Shown here: positions 43,254-51,945 of the stretch, one piece after another
Layout: each line of letters opens with the position of its first letter
Position numbering within the stretch: the stretch's first letter is position 1
From: Streptomyces sp. NBC_01775
GTDB taxonomy: Bacteria > Actinomycetota > Actinomycetes > Streptomycetales > Streptomycetaceae
Length of the DNA: 64,000 nucleotides
Direction: 5' to 3'
Assembly: GCF_035917675.1 (NCBI RefSeq)
Contig: NZ_CP109104.1
Span: forward strand, 7,068,001 to 7,132,000
The notes under the pieces: generated by a model
What the model saw: only the letters and a program-made list of their open reading frames with translations
Database searches by the model: none
What the model was told of the DNA's origin: nothing
Position numbers and translations under genes: made by a program

Positions 43254-44831
43254 ATGGTGGGTCCTATGCCGAGCCCAGCCCGTACAACTCACGCCAGCCC
43301 TGCCCCTACGACAGACCCGAGCCCTGCCCCTGCAACGGGCCCGAGCCCTGTCCCCACGACAGACCCGAGCCCTGTCCCCACGACAGACCCGAACCCAGCA
43401 CGACGTACGACAGACGGAACAGGCTCCGCGAGCCCGAAGCCGGCCGAATCCGGCGGCGACGGGCGGGAGCGCAGACGTGGGCGCGGGCCCGGTGCCGCGG
43501 TCGCCGCCGCGCTGATCGGCTTTGTCGTCATCACCCTCGACGTCTCCGCCGTGAACGTCGCGCTGCCCGCCATGGGCGACAGCCTGGACGGCGGCATGTC
43601 CGGACTCCAGTGGGTGGTCGACAGCTACACGCTGTTCTTCGCCGCGCTCATGCTCTCGGCCGGCGCGCTCTCCGACCGGATCGGCGCACGCCGCGCCTAC
43701 GGCTGGGGCCTGGCGGTCTTCATCCTGGCCTCCCTCGCCTGCGGTCTCGCACCGACGCTGGGCGTGCTGATCGGAGCCAGGGTGGTGCAGGGCGCGGCGG
43801 CTGCCGTCATGATGCCGACCTCCCTGGCGCTAATACGGCAGGCGTACGACGACGCGGCCCGGCGGGCGCGTGCCGTCGCGGTCTGGGCGGCGGGGGGCGC
43901 CGTCGCCATGGCGGCCGGGCCGGTGCTGGGCGGGTTGCTGACCAGCGTGTGGGACTGGCGCTACGTCTTCCTCATCAACGTGCCGGTCGGCGCGGTCGGC
44001 GTCGTGCTGCTGGCCCGGGTGGCGCGCTCGCCGCGCCGTCAGGCCGCTTTCGACCTGCCGGGCCAGTGCGCGGCCGTCCTGGCGCTGGCCGGGCTGACGT
44101 ACGCCGTGATCGAGGGCGGACACGCCGGATACGGCCACCCGCTGGTGCTCACCGCGACCGGTGTCGCGCTCGCGGCGGGTGCGGTCTTCGTCGCGGTGGA
44201 GGCCCGGCACCGGGACCCGATGGTGCCGCTCACGATGCTGCGGCGGCGCACGGTCGCGGTGCCGGTGCTGGTCGGCTTCACCGTCAACGCCAGTTTTTAC
44301 GGTGCCATCTTCGTCTTCGGCCTCTACTTCCAGCAGGCGCGCGGCCAGTCGGCGCTGTCGGCGGGGCTGATGTTCGTGCCGATGGCCCTGGCGACGGCGG
44401 CGCTCAACCTCCTCTCGCCCCGGCTCACCGCGCGGGTCGGTCCGCGTACCTCCATCGTGGCGGGCCAGTTCGTGCTGGCCGCGGGACTGCTGGGGATCAC
44501 GGCCACCGATGCGGGAACGCCCACCGTGGCGATGATCGCGCTGATGCTGCCCGTCGGTTTCGCGGGCGCCACGGTCGTCCCGGCGCTGACGACGCTGATG
44601 CTCGAAAGCGTTGAGCCCGCTCGCGCGGGTACGGCCGCCGCGGTCCTCAACACCAGCCGCCAGATGGGCGGCGCGCTGGGTGTCGCCCTCTTCGGCGCCT
44701 TCCTCGCGGTCCCGGCCGACGATTTCGTGGCCGGGGTGCACCTGAGCATGGAGGTGGGCGCGGGACTGATACTGGCCACGGCGCTGGCGGCCTGGGCGCT
44801 TTTGGAGGGGCGCGCGGGCGCGGAGCGGTGA
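43254..44831 (+). CDS. DHA2-family (EmrB/QacA-type) MFS drug exporter
   Basis: 525 residues, 14 spans. The first ~75 residues are a hydrophilic leader of 8-residue repeats (PTTDPSPV, ATGPSPVP) encoded by 24-bp DNA repeats (about 43290-43400). The membrane part begins AAALIGFVVITLDVSAVNVALPAMGDSL, the DHA2 TM1 signature; ALSDRIGARRAYGWG is motif A and GGAVAMAAGPVLGGLLTSVWDWRYVFLINVPVG is motif C. Candidate starts are ATG 43254 and 43266; both follow GGAGGGG. Neighbouring regulator is divergent. Substrate range cannot be read. Confidence 0.88.
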   Translation: MVGPMPSPARTTHASPAPTTDPSPAPATGPSPVPTTDPSPVPTTDPNPARRTTDGTGSASPKPAESGGDGRERRRGRGPGAAVAAALIGFVVITLDVSAVNVALPAMGDSLDGGMSGLQWVVDSYTLFFAALMLSAGALSDRIGARRAYGWGLAVFILASLACGLAPTLGVLIGARVVQGAAAAVMMPTSLALIRQAYDDAARRARAVAVWAAGGAVAMAAGPVLGGLLTSVWDWRYVFLINVPVGAVGVVLLARVARSPRRQAAFDLPGQCAAVLALAGLTYAVIEGGHAGYGHPLVLTATGVALAAGAVFVAVEARHRDPMVPLTMLRRRTVAVPVLVGFTVNASFYGAIFVFGLYFQQARGQSALSAGLMFVPMALATAALNLLSPRLTARVGPRTSIVAGQFVLAAGLLGITATDAGTPTVAMIALMLPVGFAGATVVPALTTLMLESVEPARAGTAAAVLNTSRQMGGALGVALFGAFLAVPADDFVAGVHLSMEVGAGLILATALAAWALLEGRAGAER

Positions 44832-45098
44832 CGCGCGGGCCGCGGAGGGGTGACGTGCGGGCCGCGGAGGGGTGACGTGCGGGCGCGGAGGGGTGATGGG
44901 GCGGAGGGGCGACGGGGTGGAGGCGTGACCGGTCAGAGCGGTGACGGGTCAGAGAGGTGACGGGGCGGAGGGCGAAGAGGGAGAGGGTGGTTGGACGGCC
45001 ACCGGGATCTGATGGCCTGCGGGTCGTCGGGATCTGGCGGCCTGGCGGCCTGGCGGCCTGACGGTCGCCGGGACCTGATGGCCACGGTGGTGGTCAGG
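44832..45098. repeat. G-rich tandem repeats between the exporter and the modBC gene
   Basis: Diverging copies of a ~22-bp unit GGAGGGGTGACGTGCGGGCC start at the exporter stop (44827) and fade by about 44960. Further on GGCGGCCT is repeated three times (45036-45060). No gene or hairpin recognised; it separates two convergent genes. Confidence 0.7.
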
Positions 45099-47426
45099 TC
45101 AGATGGCCACGACGGTGATCTCCGTGGCCTTGACGCTGGTGAAGACCTCGGCGCCGTCCTCCAGGCCCAGTTCCGCCGCAGCCTGAGTGGTGATCTCCGC
45201 CACCAGGCCGGGGCCACGGACCGGGGTCGGTATCCCGCTCGGGTCCGGTTTTCCGTCCCGGGCGGGCGGGCCGGGACTGATCAGAACCCGCAGTCTGCTG
45301 CCGACCGAGGTGATCTCCCGTACCGTCCCCGGCCACACATTGCGCGGGCTTCCGCCGGGGCGCTCCCGGTGGACGGCGACCGCCTCCGGCGCGATGACCG
45401 CCAGGACCGGTGCCCCCTCCTCGACGGGCTCCGCGACCACCAACGTGCCGCCGTCGGCCAGCGTGAGTGAGCCGTCCGCGGCGCCCGTTCCGGTGCCCGG
45501 CAGCGCGTTGCGGCCCAGCATCCGCGCCACCCACGGTGAGCGGGGGTGCCGCGTGACCTCGGCCGGCGGCGCGTCCTGGACGGCGCGGCCCTCCTCCAGT
45601 ACGAGCACGCGGCCGGCGAGCGAGACCGCCTCCACGGGGTCGTGCGTGACGATCAGACACACGCCGCCGAAACCGGCGAGGTGGCGGCGCAGGGTGTGCC
45701 GCACCTGCCCCCGCGTCGTCTGGTCGAGCGCGGCGAGCGGCTCGTCCAGGAGCAGCAACCGGGGCCGCGCCGCCAGTGCGCGGGCCAGCGCGACACGTTG
45801 GGCCTGGCCGCCGGACAGCTGTGCGGGTTTGCGGTGTCCCAGGTGCCCTACGCCGAGCCGCTGCAACCAGCGCCCGGCCTCGCGGCGTGCCTCGGCCCGG
45901 GAGATGCCCTGGGCGCGCAGACCGTAGGAGGTGTTGGAAAGCGCGCTCAGGTGGGGGAAGAGCGCCCCGTCCTGAGGTACCCAGGCGACGCCACGGCGGT
46001 GCGGCGGCAGCGCTGTGACGTCCGTGTCCCCAAGGGTGAGCTCCGCTCCGGCGCGCGGGGTGAGGCCGAGCAGGGCGCGCAGCAAGGTGGTCTTGCCCGC
46101 CCCGTTGGGGCCGACGACGGCGACGGTGGTCCCGGGCTCGGCGTCCATCGTCAGCTGCGTGAAGCCGCTGACTCGCGCGTGGAGGGGCCAGCGGGCGGGT
46201 GGGGGCGGTTCGGCGAGGGGCGGCCCGGGCTCGGTCGAGCCGGTGAGGGGCGCGCAGGCCTCGCCTGAACCGGCGAGGGGCTCGGGTGAACGGGCGGGGG
46301 GCGTGAGGGACGCGGCCGGATCGGCGCGGGGCGCGCTGGAGTCGGCCGAACTGGCGATGGGCTCGGTGGAGTCGGCGTGAGATGCGGTGGGGTCGGGGAG
46401 GGGCGCGGTGGGTTCGTCCTCCGGGACGGCCGCTCGCCGCCCGCCGCCGGGGCGCGCCGTCCCGCCGGTCCACCGTCCGCGCAGCGCGACGAGTACGGCC
46501 ATGGCGATGACGAGCAGCAGCAGGGAGACGGATGTCGCGGCCTCCGGCTGCTCCTGGAGGAGCAGATAGACCTGGAGCGGAAGGGTCTGTGTCGTCCCCG
46601 GGAGGTTCCCCGCGAAGGTGATGGTGGCCCCGAACTCGCCCAGCGCACGCGCCCAGGTGAGCGCAGCGCCGGCGGCCAGGCCGGGCGCGACCATCGGCAG
46701 CGTCACCGTGAAGAACACCCGCACCGGCGAGGCGCCCAGCGAGGCCGCTGTCTCCTCGTAGGCGGGGCGCAGTCCAGCCAGCGTGCCCTCCAGGCTGATC
46801 ACCAGGAACGGCATCGCCACGAAGGTCGCCGCCACCACGGCTCCCGAGGTGTGGAACGGCAGTACGATCCCGAAGGCCGACTCCAGCCACGGCCCCAGCA
46901 GCCCCCTGCGGCCGAACCCCAGCAGCAGCGCGACGCCGCCCACGGTGGGCGGCAGCACCATCGGCAACAGCACCAGCGAGCGCACCAGCGCCTTGCCCGG
47001 GAAGCTGACCCGGGCCAGCAGCCACGCCAGCGGCACGCCCAGCAGCAGCGAGAGCGCCAGCGCGCAGAAGGAGACCAGCAGCGAGAGCCGCAGCGCCTCG
47101 GTGACGCCGTCGCTGGTCAGATGGGAGCCGAGGTCGCTCCACTCCGTACGCGCGAGGATGCCCAGCAGTGGCATCAGCAAGAACGCGACCGCCAGCAACG
47201 CGGGGACGGCGAGCGCCACGGGCGCGCGGGTACGCGACTTGCGGGGCGTGTGCGGGCTGTGGGGCCCGCGAGTGCTGCGGGGGCTGTGGGGTCTGCGAGG
47301 GCTGCGAAGGTTGTGTGGGCTGCTGGGGCTGTTGGGGTTGCGTGCTTCCTGCGGCTTGCGCAGGCGCATCGGCGTACGGGGCGTGTGCGGGGCGTGTGGG
47401 GTGGTGCGTCGGGGCGTGCGGCTCAC
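45099..47426 (-). CDS. modBC: Molybdate ABC transporter permease-ATPase fusion (ModB-ModC)
   Basis: 775 residues. Residues 1-55 are a basic His/Ser/Pro/Arg repeat leader. The ModB permease (about 60-310) has the EETAASLGASPVRVFFTVTLPMVAPGL EAA loop. A 100-residue Ala/Pro/Ser linker follows, then a ModC ATPase with Walker A VGPNGAGKTT, signature LSGGQAQRVALARALA and Walker B LLLLDEPLAALD, plus a C-terminal TOBE/Mop-like domain. One polypeptide thus carries pore and motor for molybdate import. GTG start overlaps the modA stop (GTGA); ATG 19 codons later (MRLRKPQ) is an alternative. Confidence 0.88.
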   Translation of the reverse strand: MSRTPRRTTPHAPHTPRTPMRLRKPQEARNPNSPSSPHNLRSPRRPHSPRSTRGPHSPHTPRKSRTRAPVALAVPALLAVAFLLMPLLGILARTEWSDLGSHLTSDGVTEALRLSLLVSFCALALSLLLGVPLAWLLARVSFPGKALVRSLVLLPMVLPPTVGGVALLLGFGRRGLLGPWLESAFGIVLPFHTSGAVVAATFVAMPFLVISLEGTLAGLRPAYEETAASLGASPVRVFFTVTLPMVAPGLAAGAALTWARALGEFGATITFAGNLPGTTQTLPLQVYLLLQEQPEAATSVSLLLLVIAMAVLVALRGRWTGGTARPGGGRRAAVPEDEPTAPLPDPTASHADSTEPIASSADSSAPRADPAASLTPPARSPEPLAGSGEACAPLTGSTEPGPPLAEPPPPARWPLHARVSGFTQLTMDAEPGTTVAVVGPNGAGKTTLLRALLGLTPRAGAELTLGDTDVTALPPHRRGVAWVPQDGALFPHLSALSNTSYGLRAQGISRAEARREAGRWLQRLGVGHLGHRKPAQLSGGQAQRVALARALAARPRLLLLDEPLAALDQTTRGQVRHTLRRHLAGFGGVCLIVTHDPVEAVSLAGRVLVLEEGRAVQDAPPAEVTRHPRSPWVARMLGRNALPGTGTGAADGSLTLADGGTLVVAEPVEEGAPVLAVIAPEAVAVHRERPGGSPRNVWPGTVREITSVGSRLRVLISPGPPARDGKPDPSGIPTPVRGPGLVAEITTQAAAELGLEDGAEVFTSVKATEITVVAI

Positions 47427-48223
47427 GGCTTCTGGAAGCCCGACTTGCGCAGCATCTTCTGGGCCTTGGGCGTGCTGAGCCACTTCACGAACGAGGCGGC
47501 CTCCTTGCTGTGCTTGGACTGCTTGAGCGTGGCCGCCGGGTAGGAGGCGACGGCGTTCTGGCTGTCCGGAATGCTCACCGCGTCGACCTTGTCGGGGGCG
47601 GTGGCGGCGTCCGTCTTGTAGACGATGCCCGCGTCGGCCTCGCCCAGTTCGACCTTGCTGAGGACCGAGCGCACGTTCGTCTCCTGGGAGACCGGCTTGA
47701 CCTTCAGCTTCTGCGCGTCCAGCACCTGCTTGCTGTAGCGGCCGACCGGCACCTGCGAGGCCGCGAGAACGACCTTCAGCTCGCTGTCGGTCAGGTCCTT
47801 GAGGGCCTTGACCTTCTTCGGGTTGCCCTTGCCGGTCGCGATGACGAGCCGGTTCTTGGCGATGACGGCCGGCTTACCCGTCTCGCCCTTGAGCCCGTCC
47901 ATGGTCTTGGTGTCGGCCGTGACCAGGGCGTCGGCGGGGGCGCCCTGCTTGACCTGGGCCGCCAGCTCCTGGGACCCGGCGAAGGAGAACTTCACCTTCG
48001 TGCCGGGGTGTTCCTTCTCGTAGACCTTGCCCGCCGCCGTGAACACATCGGTGAGGGAGGCGGCCCCGAGCACGGTCAGCTCGGTCTTGTCGCCCTTGCC
48101 CTGGTCTTTGCCCTTGCCGGTGTCGTCCTTGTCGTCACTGCCGCAGGCAGCGAGCGATACGAGAAGCGCACCGGCGGCGACAGCGGCGAGGGCGCGGCGC
48201 TGGGTGAAGAGGGTCGTCGGCAT
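47423..48223 (-). CDS. modA: Molybdate-binding lipoprotein
   Basis: 266 residues. Lipobox SLAAC puts the lipid-bearing Cys at 27. Mature domain: LTVLGAASLTDVFTAAGKVYEKEHPG (first oxyanion loop with Ser), FSFAGSQELAAQVKQGAPADALVTAD (second Ser and Ala-Asp), and GEADAGIVYKTDA near the hinge, all ModA hallmarks. It captures molybdate (or tungstate) and delivers it to ModBC. It lies between the TOBE regulator and modBC on the same strand. Confidence 0.93.
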   Translation of the reverse strand: MPTTLFTQRRALAAVAAGALLVSLAACGSDDKDDTGKGKDQGKGDKTELTVLGAASLTDVFTAAGKVYEKEHPGTKVKFSFAGSQELAAQVKQGAPADALVTADTKTMDGLKGETGKPAVIAKNRLVIATGKGNPKKVKALKDLTDSELKVVLAASQVPVGRYSKQVLDAQKLKVKPVSQETNVRSVLSKVELGEADAGIVYKTDAATAPDKVDAVSIPDSQNAVASYPAATLKQSKHSKEAASFVKWLSTPKAQKMLRKSGFQKP

Positions 48224-48527
48224 GGGCGGGACTCCAGAAAGAGCGGACGGTGACCCTGCCGGGGGCGGGGCCGCCTGGGTGGATGGGAGGGCGGCTGAGG
48301 GCTGGGAGCCCGGGGCCGGGCGCTGGGGGCTGGGGGCTGAGGGGTGGGAGCGGCGCGGGGCCTGGGTGGCGGTGGCGGTGGCGGGCGGTGAGTGATGGAT
48401 GGCGGGTGGCGTCGGTCCGGGGGCCGCGGCTGGAGCGACGTCGGTCCGGTTCCGGGTCCGGTACGTCGAACCGGGGGCGTGGCGCGGTCCAGGGAGCGGG
48501 GGTCGCCTTGAGGAGATGGGGAGTGGC
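48224..48527. other. Intergenic region upstream of modA
   Basis: 304 bp, G-rich with imperfect GGGGCTGGG runs at 48300-48350. No gene, clear promoter or ModE-type palindrome was recognised, although the modA promoter must lie here or upstream of the regulator gene. Confidence 0.5.
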
Positions 48528-48920
48528 TCAGGGGGTATCGATGTGCACGCTGGTGGACTTCACGCGGGCCGTGGCCTGCATGCCGACCTCCAGCCCCAGC
48601 TCCTCGACGGCCTCCCGCGTCAGCAGCGAGACCAGCCGGTGGGGGCCCGCCTGGATCTCGACCTGCGCGGCCACGTCGCCGAGCTTCACTGCCGTGACGA
48701 TGCCGGGGAACGCGTTGCGCGCCGAGGTGTAGGAGACCTCGTCGTCCTCGTTGTTCTGGCCGATCTCGACGGAGAACGCGGCCAGATCCCGCCCGTCGAT
48801 GAGGCGGCGCCCGCTCTCGTCGCGATGGGTGGTGACCCGGCCCGCGTCCGCCCAGCGGCGTGCCGTGTCAGGGCTGACCCCGAGGAGACGTGCCGCCTGA
48901 CCGATTGTGTAGGACTGCAT
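48528..48920 (-). CDS. HTH-TOBE molybdate-responsive protein
   Basis: 130 residues. N-terminal MerR/excisionase-like HTH (QSYTIGQAARLLGVSPDTARRWADAGRV, residues 2-30) is joined to one Mop/TOBE domain (SARNAFPGIVTAVKLGDVAAQVEIQAGPHRLVSLLTREAVEELGLEVG). TOBE domains bind molybdate; the combination is a common actinomycete regulator next to modABC. ATG 48920 chosen because the domain starts there. Regulation of the mod genes is inferred from position. Confidence 0.88.
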   Translation of the reverse strand: MQSYTIGQAARLLGVSPDTARRWADAGRVTTHRDESGRRLIDGRDLAAFSVEIGQNNEDDEVSYTSARNAFPGIVTAVKLGDVAAQVEIQAGPHRLVSLLTREAVEELGLEVGMQATARVKSTSVHIDTP

Positions 48921-49163
48921 GTGCGCCAACGTAAGCGGCGGTCCCTCGCATCTGCAACGCGCTACCTCCTGGTCTATAGCAATTGCCAGCCTGTTCTGGA
49001 GGAACCCCCAACGTCTGTCCTGCGGTCCGACGGGCGTCATCTCCTTCGGGCAGTCAAGAGGAGTATCGCGCATATCGCATGGCATTTACCATGCTCTGCC
49101 TCCTGTAAGGTTGGCGAATCGGGCCCCCCTGCCTCCTTGTCCGATCGCCTTCGTGTAGCTGCC
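48921..49163. other. Intergenic region upstream of the HTH-TOBE gene
   Basis: Lower G+C than its surroundings, containing GCATGG/CCATGC flanking CATTTA (49078-49095), a possible operator or hairpin. No gene recognised; it probably carries the promoter for the HTH-TOBE/mod genes. Confidence 0.5.
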
Positions 49164-49829
49164 TCACGCCCGCAGATATGTGAGCACCGCCAACACCCGA
49201 CGGTTGTCGTCGGGGGCCTCTGCCGGGAGGTCCAGCTTGAGGAGGATGCTGGCGATGTGCTTGGCGACGGCCGCGTCGGTGACGAACAGGCGACGGGCGA
49301 TGGCCGCATTGGACCGGCCCTCCGCCATGAGCGCCAGCACCTCCCGCTCCCGTGGGGTAAGGCGCTCCAGGGGAGCGCGGCGGCGGGCGAAGAGCTGGCG
49401 TACCACCTCCGGGTCCACGACCGTGGCTCCGGAGGCGACACGGGTGATCGCGTCGGTGAACTCCTCGACGTCGCCGATGCGTTCCTTTAGCAGATACCCC
49501 ATCCCCGCCCCACCGGAGCGCTCTTCCAGCAACTCTTCGGCGAAGGTCTGCTCGACGTACTGGCTCAGCACCAGCACTGCCAGCTCCGGCTGCTCCTCCT
49601 GGAGGGCGCGGGCCGCGCGCAGGCCCTCGTCGGTGAAGTCCGGTGGCATTCGCACGTCCGCCACCACCAGATCGGGCCGGTGCTCGCGCACCGCCGCCAG
49701 CAGGGCGTTCCCCTCGCCCACCGCAGCCGGCACCTCGTGCCCGAAGCGCCGCAGCAACTGGACGATGCCCTCCCGCAGCAGCACTCCGTCCTCGGCGATC
49801 ACGATCCGGAGGGGACGTTCGGGCTGCAC
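49164..49829 (-). CDS. NarL/LuxR-type response regulator
   Basis: 221 residues. Receiver domain with acidic pair IAEDGVLLREG and phospho-acceptor Asp58 in VVADVRMPPDF; Lys in YLLKERIGDV. The C-terminal LuxR HTH is LTPREREVLALMAEGRSNAAIARRLFVTDAAVAKHIASILLKL. GTG 49829 start; the gene overlaps the kinase gene by 31 bp. It and the kinase are divergent from the MacB/FtsX-type ABC genes, which are likely targets. Confidence 0.92.
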   Translation of the reverse strand: MQPERPLRIVIAEDGVLLREGIVQLLRRFGHEVPAAVGEGNALLAAVREHRPDLVVADVRMPPDFTDEGLRAARALQEEQPELAVLVLSQYVEQTFAEELLEERSGGAGMGYLLKERIGDVEEFTDAITRVASGATVVDPEVVRQLFARRRAPLERLTPREREVLALMAEGRSNAAIARRLFVTDAAVAKHIASILLKLDLPAEAPDDNRRVLAVLTYLRA

Positions 49830-50977
49830 GGTATCTCCGCTCTCACCAGGGTGGGTCCGCCTTGCGGGCTGGACAGAAACATTCTGCCGTCGGCCGCGGC
49901 GATTCTGTCGGCCAGCCCGGTCAGGCCCGAGCCCGCCTCGTGGTCGGCGCCGCCCACGCCGTCGTCCGTGATCTCCAGCCGCAACACCCCGTCCCGCACC
50001 CGCGCCGAAACCCGGCACTCTGCGGCTCCGCTGTGCTTGGCGGCGTTGGTCAAGGCTTCGGCCGCGACGAAGAAGGCCGTCGTCTCCACGGTGGTCGGCA
50101 GCCGCCCCGGGAGGTCGATGTCCAGCTCGACGGGTATGGGAGAGCGTCCGGCGATGTCCCGTACCGCCGCGTGCAGGCCACGCTCGCTGAGGACCTGGGG
50201 GTGCACGTTCCTGATCAATTCGCGCAGCTCGATCAGAGCTTCCCTGGCCAGCTTGTGGGCCTCGCCGACCTCCTTCGCCGCGACGCTGTTCGCGGGCAGG
50301 TCCAGCTCCGCCAGGCCCAGTCTCATGTTGAGCGCCACCAGCCGCTGCTGCGCCCCGTCGTGCAGATCGCGCTCGATGCGGCGGCGCTCCGTCTCGAAGG
50401 CATCCACCAGCCGAGCCCGGGAGCGCACGACCTCGCGCAGCTCGCCGTCCCTCGGCGCCAGCACAGCACGCGCGACCGAGCCACGAATGCCTGCCCAGGC
50501 GCCTATCGGGTACGCCGCTACGAGGAACAGCATCGCGCCCGAAATGGGTCCCGTCACCTTTTCCCAGGTGGTTGCTGTCGGTTGGAGAGGCGAGAGCAGC
50601 AGCAGGCCGGGGATGCCGATCGAGACCAGCGCCACCGCCAGGTCGGCCCAGCCGACGGCCAGCACCGACACCGCGCCATAACCGAAGGCTCTGCGGTCCG
50701 CGCGGGCCCGGCGCAACTCGCGGTCGACCAGGCAGAGTCGGCGTAGCTCCAGCGGGCCCGCGAGCGCGGCACCGAAGAGCACTGCCAGCAGCGCGCACAG
50801 AGAACCCGTCACCTTCCCGAACGGCCCGGCCAGCACCGCCGCCCCCGTCAGATACACCGCAGCCGCAAGGGTGCCGCCGGACAGCAGATAGCCCAGCGCA
50901 CGCCACGGCCAGACGGTGAGTGGGAAGCGCAACGGGGCGTGGCTGAGGGCTTCCAGGACATTTCGCGAGATCACCAC
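49799..50977 (-). CDS. NarL-type sensor histidine kinase (HisKA_3)
   Basis: 392 residues. The N-terminal half has about four to five membrane helices (LGYLLSGGTLAAAVYLTGAAVL, LCALLAVLFGAALAG, AVSVLAVGWADLAVALVSIGIPGLLLL, GAMLFLVAAYPIGAWAG). The dimerisation/phospho-acceptor helix is RRRIERDLHDGAQQRLVALN with His206, and the ATPase has ITDDGVGGADHEAGSGLTGLADRI. It lacks a large outer sensor loop, like kinases that sense via membrane or partner transporter. GTG start at 50977, 107 bp from the divergent ABC ATPase gene. Confidence 0.92.
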   Translation of the reverse strand: MVISRNVLEALSHAPLRFPLTVWPWRALGYLLSGGTLAAAVYLTGAAVLAGPFGKVTGSLCALLAVLFGAALAGPLELRRLCLVDRELRRARADRRAFGYGAVSVLAVGWADLAVALVSIGIPGLLLLSPLQPTATTWEKVTGPISGAMLFLVAAYPIGAWAGIRGSVARAVLAPRDGELREVVRSRARLVDAFETERRRIERDLHDGAQQRLVALNMRLGLAELDLPANSVAAKEVGEAHKLAREALIELRELIRNVHPQVLSERGLHAAVRDIAGRSPIPVELDIDLPGRLPTTVETTAFFVAAEALTNAAKHSGAAECRVSARVRDGVLRLEITDDGVGGADHEAGSGLTGLADRIAAADGRMFLSSPQGGPTLVRAEIPCSPNVPSGS

Positions 50978-51084
50978 ACGACCGTAGCCGCGACCTGCGG
51001 GGCCGGGCAGTAGTGCCAGGTGTAGTACGAGGACTAGCCCAAGGGCTGGTGTGCCGAGAGGGTCTCGCGTCGTCTGCTGGAGTC

Positions 51085-51945
51085 ATGACCGAACAGACCA
51101 CAGGGCAGGCCGCCGAGCGAGCTCCCGACCAGGCCCTCGTACCGCCCGTCGAGCTGCGCGGCGTCACCACGCGGTACGGCGAGGGCGAACGTGCCGTCAC
51201 CGCGCTCGACAACGTCACTCTCAACTTCGCGCACGGCACGATGACCGCCGTCATGGGCCCCTCCGGCTCCGGCAAATCCACGCTGCTGCACTGCGCGGCA
51301 GGGATAGAACGGCCCACGCGAGGCGAAGTACTCGTCGCCGGGACGGAGTTGGGGCGTCTGGATGAGAACGCACTGACCTTGCTGCGCCGCGAGCGGGTCG
51401 GGTTCGTCTTCCAGGCCTTCAACCTCGTTTCCGCTTTGACGGCTGCCCAGAACGTGGAGCTGCCACTGCGGCTCGCCGGCCGCCGTGCCGAGTCCGGCGA
51501 GGTGATCGCGGCTCTGGAACGCTTCGGTCTGGGCGAGCGCGCCGGGCACCGGCTCAGCGAGCTGTCCGGCGGTCAGCAGCAGAGGGTAGCGCTGGCCCGT
51601 GCCGTGATCACGCGTCCAGCCGTGCTCTTCGCCGATGAGCCCACCGGCGCGCTGGACACCCACACCTCGCGCGGCGTGCTGCGGCTGCTGCGTGAACTCG
51701 TCGATGTGCACAGCCAGACGGTGGTGATGGTCACCCACGACCCGGCAGCCGCCGCCTACGCGGATCGTGTGGTGCTGCTCGCCGACGGCAGACCCGTGAG
51801 CGAGCTGAGCGGCAGCGAGGGAGCGGAGGCCATCGCTGCGAAAATGGCCGCTCTGGAGGGGGCGGCTCAGGACAGGGCCGCCCCGGTGCCCGAAGCCACC
51901 TCTGCCTCCTTGCGTTCTGGTGGCCGAGGGACGGTGCGAGCGTGA
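51085..51945 (+). CDS. MacB/LolD-type ABC exporter ATPase
   Basis: 286 residues. Walker A MGPSGSGKSTLLHCAAG, Q-loop VFQAFNLVSALTAAQNV, signature LSGGQQQRVALARAVI, Walker B AVLFADEPTGALD and switch His in VMVTHDP. The pattern is that of MacB/FtsE-like ATPases partnered with FtsX permeases. About 45 C-terminal residues beyond the fold are Ala-rich. CTGGAG precedes the ATG. The GTGA overlap with the permease gene makes one unit, divergent from the two-component genes. Confidence 0.93.
   Translation: MTEQTTGQAAERAPDQALVPPVELRGVTTRYGEGERAVTALDNVTLNFAHGTMTAVMGPSGSGKSTLLHCAAGIERPTRGEVLVAGTELGRLDENALTLLRRERVGFVFQAFNLVSALTAAQNVELPLRLAGRRAESGEVIAALERFGLGERAGHRLSELSGGQQQRVALARAVITRPAVLFADEPTGALDTHTSRGVLRLLRELVDVHSQTVVMVTHDPAAAAYADRVVLLADGRPVSELSGSEGAEAIAAKMAALEGAAQDRAAPVPEATSASLRSGGRGTVRA

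Noticed and set aside
48224..48527. A ModE-type operator upstream of modA
   Set aside because: No ModE-like palindrome could be found; the HTH-TOBE protein's site is unknown.
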